The position numbers and the translations under genes were made by a program. This document shows positions 33,955 through 44,133 of a stretch of 64,000 nucleotides of DNA, piece after piece. Below the pieces are notes generated by a model. It worked only from the letters and a program-made list of their open reading frames with translations, made no database searches and was not told the origin of the DNA. The first letter of the stretch is position 1. Every line of letters begins with the position of its first letter. The DNA is taken from positions 205,535 to 269,534 of the forward strand of contig SCFE01000014.1 of NCBI GenBank assembly GCA_004352715.1, read 5' to 3'. This stretch comes from Hofstenia miamia. Its lineage: Eukaryota; Xenacoelomorpha; Acoela.

Positions 33955-34330
33955 ATCAACTTTAACCTTTAATAAGAACATGCAGATATATTTTTAATTG
34001 CAATTTCGTTCTTAGTTTATGATTGTTATATATAAATCTTACTTTTTCTTTAATTATTGATATTATTCTGAGTTCTTTGATCATGTTTTCAGTGTGTAGT
34101 CCTCTATATTCGATCTTAAAACAATGTTCATAATTATTTTGGTTGTTTTTTGATCTTTTGTTCTTAATTAGAATGTCTTCTAATGATTTCTTAATATATC
34201 GATCTATGAAGTTATTTGGATATTCATTCTTCTTTAATTCAATCCTAAGTTTTCTTATTTCTTGGTTAATTGTTCTATATGTGCTGCAATTGTCAAATAT
34301 AACAATCATAAAACTAAGAACGAAATTGCA
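33955..34330 (-). pseudogene. Inverted Penelope-like fragment (left arm)
   Basis: Minus strand reads a PLE linker: NQEIRKLRIELKKNEYPNNF, IDRYIKKSLEDI, then NNHKLRTKLQLK, and passes directly into the 3' terminal sequence ATATATCTGCATGTTCTTAT of the right arm. It faces the + strand PLE copy at 34300-34755. The region between linker and tail (the whole GIY-YIG) is missing. Confidence 0.7.
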
Positions 34331-34755
34331 ATTAAAATCTACAACTGAAGAAACCAATAAGTCAAATATAATTTATCAAATAATATGCACCTGTGGTGAA
34401 GATTATATTGGTTTTTCTAGTAGGCAACTATCAAGAAGAATTAAAGAACATGAGACCAGTTCTAATATATCGAACCATCTAATTAAGCGCGGACTAAATT
34501 TTGAAACAAACATATTACATCAGACATCAAGATCAAGTTATTTAAAAATTATTGAGAGTATTTTTATAAACTCCTTGTAACCAAGTTTAAACAGAAAAGA
34601 AGACTATATTTATAAATTAAACTTGCCACTTTTTAAAATTTAAAAAATTATAATTATTATTGTAAAATCTAGTAAATTTAGAGAGAATAATTTGTAAAAC
34701 TGACGATCACTTTGTAAGTCGAAATATATCTGCATGTTCTTATTAAGGTTAATTA
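34300..34755 (+). pseudogene. Penelope-like fragment (right arm) with GIY-YIG
   Basis: The + strand from about 34310 reads KLRTKLQLKSTTEETNKSNI, then YQIICTCGEDYIGFSSRQLS and RRIKEHE: linker and GIY-YIG nuclease (CTCGEDYIGF). The open frame from 34143 includes antisense linker upstream of 34300 and only the part after it is real. Followed by the hammerhead-like motif at 34692-34735. Confidence 0.8.
34692..34735 (+). ncRNA. Hammerhead-ribozyme-like motif in PLE tail (copy 3)
   Basis: CTGACGA at 34700-34706, extra T, stem ACTT/AAGT with a TGT loop (one C-C mismatch at its base), GAAA at 34721-34724, palindrome ATATAT, then C at 34730. Helix I pairing is poor, so activity is doubtful. Confidence 0.55.
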
Positions 34756-34934
34756 AGCTCCTAAAAACGACATATTATCAACTTTTGTTTGAAAATATGG
34801 GCAATATTATTTTTATCTTTAATATTACACTTGGGGCTAAGCGTAAATAAGTAAAAATATTATGCTAATTTATTAGCCCAAAGCAAAATGATTTTTTACA
34901 TATTCATAAAATTCATTTTATTTGTTTAATAATA

Positions 34935-35278
34935 GATAGAGTGAGCTCCTAGTAGCAAAGCAAATTGTTAAGATGTTGATTTTTGGCAGTTCTAAATCCC
35001 TGACGTCTGAGGGTTTTGTGTTGAAGCATGGATTTACCAATGCTACACAATAACTAACCTCTCCTGCTATTAACCCTATCCTAATAAAAGTTAACAGTTA
35101 ACAGGAGATCGTGTTAAGGAAGAGTGGCCACACTCAGCCAACTTGATACCGATAACCTTTAAGAAAGAGTCGTATAAGACTAGAGCCCTATTTAAGATAA
35201 AGAATAAAGAAGCCCTAACTCTTGGGTGCAGTGAGTGAAACCTACATGCTAAGTTAAAAACCTAAACTCAGGGCAACT
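34935..35278 (+). repeat. tRNA-like SINE, copy 3 (best head)
   Basis: The head has a possible A box (TAGCAAAGCA at about 34955) and a possible B box (AGTTCTAAATCCC at about 34990), spaced as in a tRNA-derived promoter. The body contains AGGAGATCGTG, GGAAGAGTGGCCACAC, GTATAAGACTAGAGCCC and GCAGTGAGTGAAACCTA, and ends TAAACTCAGGG. Confidence 0.8.
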
Positions 35279-36127
35279 CTCATCCCATGAGATTTCAGTG
35301 ATAGCAATAAAAGTTAATTTTAGTCACAAATAAAATGCAGTATAACAAAAACTCTAACTGTACACCTAACCTATGCTAAAGGGACGATTCCAGTCAAATT
35401 ATGCCACCTCTGGGTGCCCTGTAACTACATGTACGACTTTAGAAACACATACTTTTAATAAAGTATAAGTCAAGATAAAAATTAAAAGGAATTTACTGAG
35501 AATAAATTGAAGAGAACAAAAATGAAATAATCACACCTATTTATACAATATGAAATGGGTATCAATAAACAAAATCATACTGTGGAAAGATATAGACAAA
35601 TAGTTGGCAGGTACAATTCATTTGGGCTACAGCAATTCTCATAAGATAATTATAAAAAAACGCCAACTGAATAGTTTGATTTTTATGGTTTCGACATGAT
35701 GCAATGTTATTGTTTGATTGGTAACAGTTTGTAAATGAGTCTTGAATGTTTTTATTTTTTGGATCTATTGTTAGTGCCTTATCTTGGAAATCAACGATGC
35801 ATTGGTATTTCTCTAGAAAGTCTCTGCCAAGTATTTATTCGTAAGGTAGAGTTACCCCTTGACCAGTGACCAGTTTTGATTGGTCCGGTAGCCAAATTAC
35901 TCTAATGTGGGTACCAGCTTTGACCGATCCTCATATTATATTGTACTTGTTTTGATCGCTTTACCTGGTTTCACTGTATTTATAGGTTAAAGGCACTTTT
36001 GACTGGATGTGACCGCCATTGGTTTCAGTCCGTTTTTTGTATCACATAATGCATTTTTACAGCTAAAAGAACGTGTAATGAACGCACACGTGCTTAAGTT
36101 GTCCGATTAACCCTAAATATCTCATTA

Positions 36128-36590
36128 TTCGTCTAAATTTGGGGTAGCTTTGTTACCTAGAAAGAAATCAGCTTAAAACTTTTACTTTGGGATGACTGAT
36201 TCATGAAAATTTTATTGATATTCATTTAGCTTGTGCCCAAAAAACTTCTAAATTGGGAAATTCTCACTCTTTTTAATTTTTGTATGCTATGATTTTTTGC
36301 ATATATATTAAACTCAAATTCCTGGAGTTTTAAACTTTTTTCGGTGTCTTCACATAGCAACTAAAATATGCAAAAAATCATAGCATACAAAAACTAAAAC
36401 GATTTTCACAATATAGATGTTTTTTTGGGTACAAACTAAATTCATATTAACAAAATTTTCATGAAATTATGCATTAGGGTTTTTCAAGAATGGTATTACT
36501 ATAATAAATTAGCAACCATCATAAAGCAAAAGTTTTGAACTAATTTCTTATGGGGTAGCAAAGTTATCCCCAAACTTAGACTATTGATGT
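36128..36590. repeat. Foldback element with about 180-225 bp inverted arms
   Basis: Left arm 36128-36306 and right arm 36366-36590 are inverted copies. The innermost parts match closely (TTTTTGTATGCTATGATTTT here, inverted at 36372-36396). The outer parts share TTTGGGGTA(G/T)..CTTTG.TACC and TTCATGAAAATTTT. An insertion of about 50 bases distinguishes the right arm. No coding capacity; a MITE or foldback transposon. Confidence 0.8.
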
Positions 36591-36720
36591 TTTTGTTGAA
36601 TATTGGTAAGCAAAGTTAGGATGATGCCCACATTGTACAGAAAAAAAGTACTTAAGAAATGTGGAAAAGTCACAAAATATCAGATTTTTCCAATTTGATT
36701 TGAGCTTAAAATCCTATTCT

Positions 36721-36759
36721 AGTTGTTCTTGGGGTAACAAAATTACCCCAAGAACAACT
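36721..36759. repeat. Perfect 17-bp hairpin with CAAAA loop
   Basis: AGTTGTTCTTGGGGTAA, loop CAAAA, and its exact complement. It resembles the GGGGTAAC..TTACCCC ends of the neighbouring foldback and may be a derivative of the same ends. Confidence 0.9.
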
Positions 36760-37029
36760 TATTGACCAAAGTTAATGAATTGCATATGTGATCTACTAAC
36801 TTTTTCGCACAACATTACAGTGACCATAAGTGAACTTTTTGTAAATATCAGTGTGTTTACAATCATAATTATGGTAATTGTCACGTGCTTTCGCAGCTTG
36901 AGATTTGAGAAAATTCCAGACTAAATTCGCGGACCTGAATGACCAGATCAGAGACAGAAAGTGACAGGTTTTGAACGGTGAAGTGAAATAAAAGGTGACC
37001 AGATCCGGTCCGGTGGTCAATACCGACTG

Positions 37030-38580
37030 ACTTCCATCGCTGTGCTTACATATAACAAAATATAATGTTTAGCTTTAAAAGAAAAAGAAGGCCATTTTGT
37101 TAAAACTTTTCTGAACGGTAAATACTTCTTTCAATATTAACATTATAACATTTACTTATATTTGAAATCAAATTTTGATAAGCACTTTTGCAAAAATATA
37201 GAAACTTAATAATTTAATTAAAGACTTCAATTTAGACGGCCTTGCATTAATACAGTAGTTGATTTTCACAGTTATGACCTAAAAACGAAGTTTTGAGCTT
37301 ACACAATATTTTAGACTTTGGCTTTACAACCATGCTAACTATCAGCAAAGTTAACATTTGCATATCTAATAAAATCTTGCAAATATGTTTTGACCGAAAA
37401 AAATCATTTTGACTTTAATCAGTTTTGCGCGCCCCAGTTAACGTCTTAAAAACGTATAAATATATACATATTTTTCTTCTTTAGGTGTTATTGAATACTT
37501 ATTAAATTTGGTATAATTTTGATTACACATTCAATGTGTAAAAGTGTTCATTACAAATTCGACCAATATTCAACTTTGCTGCAACCAAAAATGTTTAGTG
37601 GGTTTGTTTATGATTGTTTGATTCATTTTCTTCTAAAACGATTATATGTGTTACTAGCATCATTATGTTTAAAGTCGACAGTAAACAAATCATAATCAAT
37701 CCAATTTGGCCGATTTGGATTCGATCATTAACATCCGCATTGATTTCGATTCGATTAGTGAATGCATCGCCCAGCCTTAATATATAGAATAGCATGTGTA
37801 TGTGATAAGTTTTTTTTCATTAATACGCTGTTGCTGAAAACAACCATGCAAATATAGGTTATTGAACTCTTGCACTTAGACTATTTCGGTAATGAGTCAT
37901 GCGAGGCTTTGATTAAAAGTAAAAATGGAGCTAAAATTGCTTCAATTCAATTTCAGAAATATTTTGTACTAGTACTACAACATTCATCCACTAGAGGGCT
38001 AACTAAACCTTAAATTAAATTTCGTGTAATGGTATCATGGAACCTTCATAAGGAATTAAACGAAAATGATATGCTCAATTGATTCAACATCTCTGCTTTC
38101 TAAGGAATCAAACAATCAAATAATTTGATTATGATTATTCCAATTATAGCTTCGTAAGGAAAAACCTAACAGAAATTGTTGAAGCACATCAAGTTTTAAA
38201 AATGTTACACATTCATTAGATGGAAATTTATTTTTTGCTCTATTTTATTTTCTGTTTTTTCCAAACGCAATCGTAGTTGATTTTCAATTCATTAGAAAAT
38301 CCATTTGAATTTATTCGGGAACTACGCGATTAAAATGGACCGGACACAGAATTTTCATTTATCCTAATAGTGCCCATGAAAAATATATGTCAATACAATT
38401 TTTATGTTTATCAACAAATTGTTCTATAAAAATCTATCATATTTCAACAAATAGTTATTAGATTCATACATTTTATAGTTATAAAATTAAAAAAATTTAA
38501 TTATATAGAAAAGTGTTATTATAATTATAACAAATTAAAAAATGAAATAAAACAAAAACCCAAAAAAAAACAAAAATTAA
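37030..38580. other. AT-rich stretch without recognised gene
   Basis: No family motif found in either strand. Confidence 0.5.
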
Positions 38581-38585
38581 AAAAA

Positions 38586-39400
38586 TTATACACTAGAAAC
38601 TTTTCTTAAGCTTCTTTGAGAGGCGGATGTTGTTTTAAGTTTCTTTTTGCTGCAGTCATTGACAACATTTTTTGCAAAACAATTAAACAGCTTCTTGGTA
38701 ATTAATATAAAGTAAGCATGCCCTTGGTTACAAATTAAATTTTGTTCAAACAATATCTCTGAGCTCATACGCTCTGTAATTTTAATAAAGACATCTTTTG
38801 GTGATTGATTGATAAAAACCGTTTACGTCTATCAGGATTTTCAAGAATACGCGGCATACATAAATAACCAATAGCTAACAGAAAAACACAGCAATGTGTT
38901 GGTTTACACATACCGCTTCTATTTAAATGATTAAAAACAGATAAAAATTCATTAGGAAACCTTAACTCTTCTTCATCTGTCGAATCACTTAATAAGTCTT
39001 TGCAGGAATCACATAGTAAAGAAAGTTTTCTAGCACACCATCCAGAAATATAATAAATTATTGGTTTTTCTTCATCATCTAAATGAGAAGCGTCTATGTA
39101 CTGAATATAATATAAAGTTTTAAGTCAAATATTTATCTTACCCTAAAGTTACTTAAACTACATAAACAAATTAAAATATAAAATTTAACAATGATTATCA
39201 AAAGTAGGTTTTATGAAATTTTTTAAAATATGGCATAAGGCATATGAACAAACCTAAATTAAGAAAAAACTTATTCAAATAAATGAACTACCAAACTGTA
39301 AATCATCAACATACCTTAGAATAGTAAATGGGTAAAGTGCTGAAAATTGTGGACACAGCATCTGACCAAGCCTCCTTTTTGATGAAATAGTTCTTCTTTT
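38586..39400 (-). pseudogene. Transposase-like zinc-binding protein remnant
   Basis: One piece at 39400-39312 (FIKKEAWSDAVSTIFSTLP, ending at a GTATGT donor) and one from about 39105 read YIDASHLDDEEKPIIYYISG, WCARKLSLLCDSCKDLL and GMCKPTHCCVFLLAIGYL, then after a frameshift SSEILFEQNLICNQGHAYF to a stop at 38586. The Y-I-S-G-x-x-A-R-K-L...C-x2-C pattern is typical of the C-terminal regions of several cut-and-paste transposase families, including P-element/THAP9-like ones. The exact family is not certain. At least one frameshift is present. Confidence 0.45.
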
Positions 39401-39719
39401 CAGTTTATCCTTTGAAACGTATTGAAAATCCGTTTCTTTAACCCTTATAAGTATACGAAATTGTTAAATGCAAAAAAAACTGCAAAAAACTCGAGAATAT
39501 ATAAATTCATTTAATACATAAGAGAAAATATAAATTCCTCTATTACATAATATTCTATAATCCTGACTTTCTAATATTCTAATGGCTTGACTTCTTGACT
39601 TCTAACAGCAACACAACTCACTCTCTGATCAACTAAAGGATCGTGAGGAGAGTGAATCAATCCATATTTCAAGGCTGATTCTTTGTAATTTAAAGGTAAA
39701 TGTTTATTCATTGCATAAC

Positions 39720-40015
39720 GTTTTCTTGCACATGATTTTTTATAAACTACTTGTGCTGTACTTGATTGTGATCAGCTTTGTACAATAAAAAGGAATTATT
39801 CACTGAAATGTCTAACACCTCAAAGAACAGCAATAATGGCCATCTGCGAGTCTTTCTCCTACATGTAAATTCCTCAATATTTTCATCCATCATATAAAGT
39901 CCGCCTTTGTTGTAGTCCAATATTATTTGTGGTTTGAGTTGAGGCTCTTGACTAATGTTGCTTGCTGAATGTGATGAACTCAACAACACTGCAACCCTAT
40001 TCTTTTTGCAAGCAT
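39720..40015 (-). pseudogene. piggyBac transposase C-terminal fragment
   Basis: Minus strand from about 40013: KKNRVAVLLSSSHSASN, then KPQIILDYNKGGLYMMDENI, EEFTCRRKTRRWPLLLFFEV and LDISVNNSFLLYK. These are the RDV..LS..H, K-P-x-x-I-x-x-Y-N-x-x-K-G-G-V-D-x-x-D and R-R-K-T-x-R-W-P-x-x-x-F-F blocks of piggyBac, with the catalytic third Asp in the GG(V)D..D region partly changed (GGLYMMDE). Upstream domains are not recognisable, so it is a relic. Confidence 0.85.
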
Positions 40016-41447
40016 AACTTACAAAAATTTGCTGGAAAACAGTTCATGCCATTTATTTCTTAAGATGTTGGGAACATCATGCCTAGTTAGTATCATGGTG
40101 CCTAACAGTGTAAACCATCTGACAAAAAAGCAAATAAACTTTCAAGTTCATCTTGTAGATGAGCAAAGTTTCTCTGCACTTGAGAAAGAATATTACGTGA
40201 ACTTGGTCGGCCAGGGGTGAAGGGAATGTCGCAATATTGGATACAAGAAGGAGAAACATTAATTTAACATACATGTAACAGTGACACAGTTGTCTGATTA
40301 TGAGGAGTCTGCGCTATCCTCATACTGAAATACTGAACTTCAAGAAGCACTGATCAAATTCACCTTGATCTGGAGGTTCTTGCTCTTCAACATCTTGTTG
40401 AATTTCTCTTGTTTCATCGTGATCTTTAATTATTGAGTCAGCATCTACAGATATTGCTGTAAAGAACTGAGTGGCATTCAAAAATAATTGTTGCTTTGGT
40501 CTGCTTGCAATGGTTACAAATTGTAGAACATGTACATTAACTAAATAATTACTCATATCTAAAACCACAAAAGACATATTTACTGAAATTGTAGCAAATT
40601 AGTAATCAACCAATGCAATCTATGTTTCCATGAAGGCACAGGCTAATCAAGCCATCCAAAACTACAATAGCAATACATTAATCAGTAGTTTCTACAAATT
40701 GTAGAGCATGTACTGATAAGGGTTAAAGTCCTTAGAACAAACTACTGTAATTGGTGACGGATTGAAATCTTTCCGTGAAATATTTATCATCCATTGTCGT
40801 TTAATATTGTCAATTTTGGGAAATCTGTGCATTGTAACAGAAGCACTTTTTTATCGTTTCAATAACCTGTTGTGCAACCAGGAATACAACATTTGGAAGG
40901 AATATATTCAGCTCTACACTACAGAAACGAAATGATGAATAACGGGTTAATTGGTAAACGACTGCACTAATGTTATACAATAGTAAATACCAATAGGATT
41001 TAAACGTGAAAACAGATTGCAATGTGGTTTTGTAAACACGGCACCTTACGGCAAAAATCTAAACCATTGCGAACGATGTTATTGAATTCCAATGCGAATT
41101 TAAATTGGGCCCTAATTTGATAAAGCGATGGCGTAATTTGTGGCAGTGTCCAGTCCATAGCGAAAATTAGTTTATGTCCGAATTGTGATAGGGGGTGTAA
41201 ACAGGATTGTCTGACGAGGGAAATTTCAATCGTGATCAAGTGAATTACCAAAATAGAGGCAAAGGAAGCAAAAACTTTTGAAAATATTGAAAAATAAATC
41301 CTAAAAATACATTTAACTTAATTTTTTCAAGTTTTACCGAAAATTTTACAATTTAACCAATCGTAACCACTTTTTGAAAATCCAACAAGGGAGAACATTC
41401 CACCCTGAACCCTGCGTATGCCAATGTTAATTGATATATATATGATA

Positions 41448-41468
41448 NNNNNNNNNNNNNNNNNNNNN
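41448..41468. other. Short N run (21 bases) inside (AT)n
   Basis: Unresolved bases inside a TATATA tract. Confidence 0.97.
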
Positions 41469-41732
41469 TATATATATATCAAAAATGAAATTTCATTCAG
41501 GGTCATGATTGATTTGAGCCCCACTCCACTAATAGAATAAATATTTTGAAGACTTTTATTTTGCATAACGTGCTTTAGATATCTCCTTCCATCCATGGGA
41601 GTGCATAAATATTCATATTCCAAATTCTTTCAAAAACTAAATTTAGTATTGTTCTTAGATTTATTATGTTTAATCATCGAAATTTGGTATGTGACAGATA
41701 ATTTCTACTGTTCTAGAAATTCATATAAAGTA

Positions 41733-43325
41733 CTGGAAAAAAGAATTTGGCCACCCATGATCTGTCATTAATATTTCTAAGAAATGGACGCCAAGAATGT
41801 CAGGTATTTTTAAATTAGATTTGGTGTTGCAGAAAGAATTAATTAATGTTGAGACATAATGATCACTGTTTACTTTAAATCTCAAGGAGAAATGCTACAA
41901 TGCTTGTAGTTAGCTATTCTTTTCTTGGAAAAATATATTCGACCACTTCAGACCAAATCAGAGAATCTGAAAAAAATTTCATTGGTTGAGCATTTTTCAG
42001 TCTATTAATATTGAAATTGTCTAATAGCAGTTTTTCTTCGCCATATATGATGCCTGGTTACATACCTCTTACCATCCGCGAGTTGATTATGTCCAAACAT
42101 TTGGAGGGGGATGAGTCAACGTAATATAGCCTGACTTGTAGAGACACCTCGAAGTACTGTCGGGGATATCATCAGACGTTTCACTTCTGAAAACATCATT
42201 GCCCCAAGCCAAAGTCCGGAAGACCAAAGAAGACCTCCAAAATCTCCCAATCAGCTCTTGTGTGCCTTTCAAAGCGAAATCCCAGGAAGACTTCAAAGGA
42301 ACTTTGCAAGGAATGGGTTGATGGCCAACTCGTAATAGCAAGAACTGTGCGAGACATCCTGAAGCAATATTCAATTTGGACTTTAGTGGCACCCAAAAAG
42401 CCATTCTTAACCTTAAGCAAAGATTATGTCAACTGAAGTGGGTCAATTTAACGAGAGACAATTCATCTGAACATTGGTCTAATGTTATATTTTCGGATGA
42501 GTCAAGATTTGATCTATAGTCATCAAAACGAATGTTGATAAAAAGACCAACTGGACAGTTTAGATTTTTGCCTCAATTTACTCCGGGGACCATGAAGTAC
42601 GGTAGGAAGTCTGTAATGGTATGGAGTGCAATATGGAAGTGTGGATTCGCAATAGTTCACATCACTGGTACTCTCGGAAGCTCTCAATATGCTCGGATTC
42701 TAGAAAAGGAACTCTTGCCACTCCTTACAAGTGATTCAATATATCAGCAGGATGATGCTCCATGTCATACCTCAAAAGAAATGAAGAACTTCTTTCACAA
42801 TAATGGATTTGCTATCCTTGCTGACAGCCCTAGCCAATCTGCAGACCTTAACTTTATCGAAAATGTGTGGAAAGTCAAATATCGAATTGGACGGCATACT
42901 CTTCACACTGAAGACGAGCTGTGGACCGCAATAAAGAAAGAATTTTATGCAATTCATAGTAGCATTATTGAAAGACTTTTTGCTTAAATCCCTGATCGCT
43001 TTGAAGCTATTATTCGCTCAAAGGGACATCCTACAAAATATTAGAAGAGAGAATTTTGTTGCTAAGTGCTTATAATGCATTAATTTTTAATTTATGTATC
43101 TTATTTTGAATTTACTTTTTTCGGATTTGCTTTTTTTAAAATTTTTTCATGTGGACGAATACAGTTTTCCAGTAGAAGTTTTCTAATTTTGATTAAAAAT
43201 TAATAGCCAGTTGTTATTCTACATATTTTATGGTACTCAATCAAAGTATAATCTTAGACACACTCTATCCAATGAATGTTCATTATTTATTCAAAATAGC
43301 AAGATGGTCGAATACATATTTCCGG
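41733..43325 (+). mobile_element. Tc1-like DNA transposon with IR/DR ends
   Basis: TA (41731-41732 and 43326-43327) flanks 1593 bp. Outer ends CTGGAAAAAAGAATTTGGCC and, on the minus strand, CCGGAAATATGTATTCGACC are inverted. Inner copies of the same site lie at 41925-41949 (ttggaaaaatatattcgacc) and 43150-43172 (gtggacgaatacagttttcc), 192 and 153 bases inside the ends. This is the double-site IR/DR layout known from Sleeping Beauty-type Tc1 elements. Ends and gene have drifted, so it is an old copy. Confidence 0.85.
42040..42987 (+). pseudogene. Tc1-like transposase, frame-broken
   Basis: Pieces in order: HTH start (MMPGYIPLTIRELIMSKHLE at 42048), VETPRSTVGDIIRRFTSENI near 42140, linker GRPKKTSKISQSALVCLSKR after a shift near 42220, then KWVNLTRDNSSEHWSNVIFS, DESRFDL (D1), a TAG at about 42517, and an open frame (42532-42987) with RKSVMVWSAIWKCG, YQQDDAPCHTS (D2) and SQSADLNFIENVWKVK (E). 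By my count 35 residues separate D2 and E (DD35E). Two or more shifts and stops disable it. Confidence 0.9.
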
Positions 43326-43577
43326 TAGTGTTTTGGAGCCAATTATAATATTTTCACAACTCTCATTAAAACACATTTATTAGGTGACTACAAACTATTT
43401 TGAGTATAATAAATAGGACTACACCATGCATTCCTCCATGGCCGATAAGGGACTAAGGAAAGAAAGTCCATTTATAAAAGGACCGTTTGATGTTGCATGG
43501 TAAACATTAAGATAAGTGCAATAATTGTAGCAAAAGTTCCTCAATGGAGTTCTTGCAATCTTTTAGGAAAATCCTAT

Positions 43578-43963
43578 CATTACACGAAATATTTCTTGCT
43601 ACGCAATATTTTTGTCGCGCGATGGCGTATGAAAATTGATTTCGCGTGCTATCTTAATATATGGCATAAAAAAAATTTTTAGCGATTTTTCTAAATTGGC
43701 CAGCATTTTTATACCGTCACGAAATCTTTCTGCATCGTGAAGCAATATGCATTGTAGTGCTGCCTTTCTTAAAGGGAAATGTTTGCTAAATTTTAGGGCA
43801 ATTTGCATTTTATTCGTCCATATATTTTCTTGAGAAGTCATAGAAAAAAGTATTTTTAGCGATTTCTCTAAATTGGTCTACACTTTCATGCCGTCACGAA
43901 TTCAATTTTCATACGCCATCCCGCGACAGAAATATTTCGTAGCAAGAAATATTTCGTGTAATG
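43578..43963. repeat. MITE with about 62-bp terminal inverted repeats
   Basis: The left end CATTACACGAAATATTTCTT and the right end, its inverse at 43963, continue as inverted copies through GTCGCG(C/G)GATGGCGTATG to AAAATTGA. Two direct internal repeats (cgatttttctaaattggccagc and cgatttctctaaattggtct) sit about 180 bases apart. No coding capacity and no clear target duplication. Confidence 0.85.
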
Positions 43964-44133
43964 CTTTAAACCTTAAACTATGTTGTCTAATTGCGTTTTC
44001 ATAGTAAGACATTGTTAAAAGCAAACTAAAATATTTATTTTTCAGTGAAATTAGTATAATCCATTATTTGCTCAACTCTATCACGTGCAAAAAGTTATTT
44101 GTTCTTAGTTGTGTTCTAGGTTGAGAGACTGAA

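Noticed and set aside
34143-34300. N-terminal half of the open frame 34143-34580
   Set aside because: It is the antisense of the inverted PLE linker; only the part from about 34310 encodes a real domain.
39970-40274. Overlapping open frames on both strands at 40029-40274
   Set aside because: Neither shows a family motif; the region is probably decayed piggyBac N-terminal DNA, but this cannot be shown.
42087-42420. Minus-strand open frames over the Tc1-like element
   Set aside because: Shadows of the + strand transposase, whose HTH and linker motifs are recognisable.
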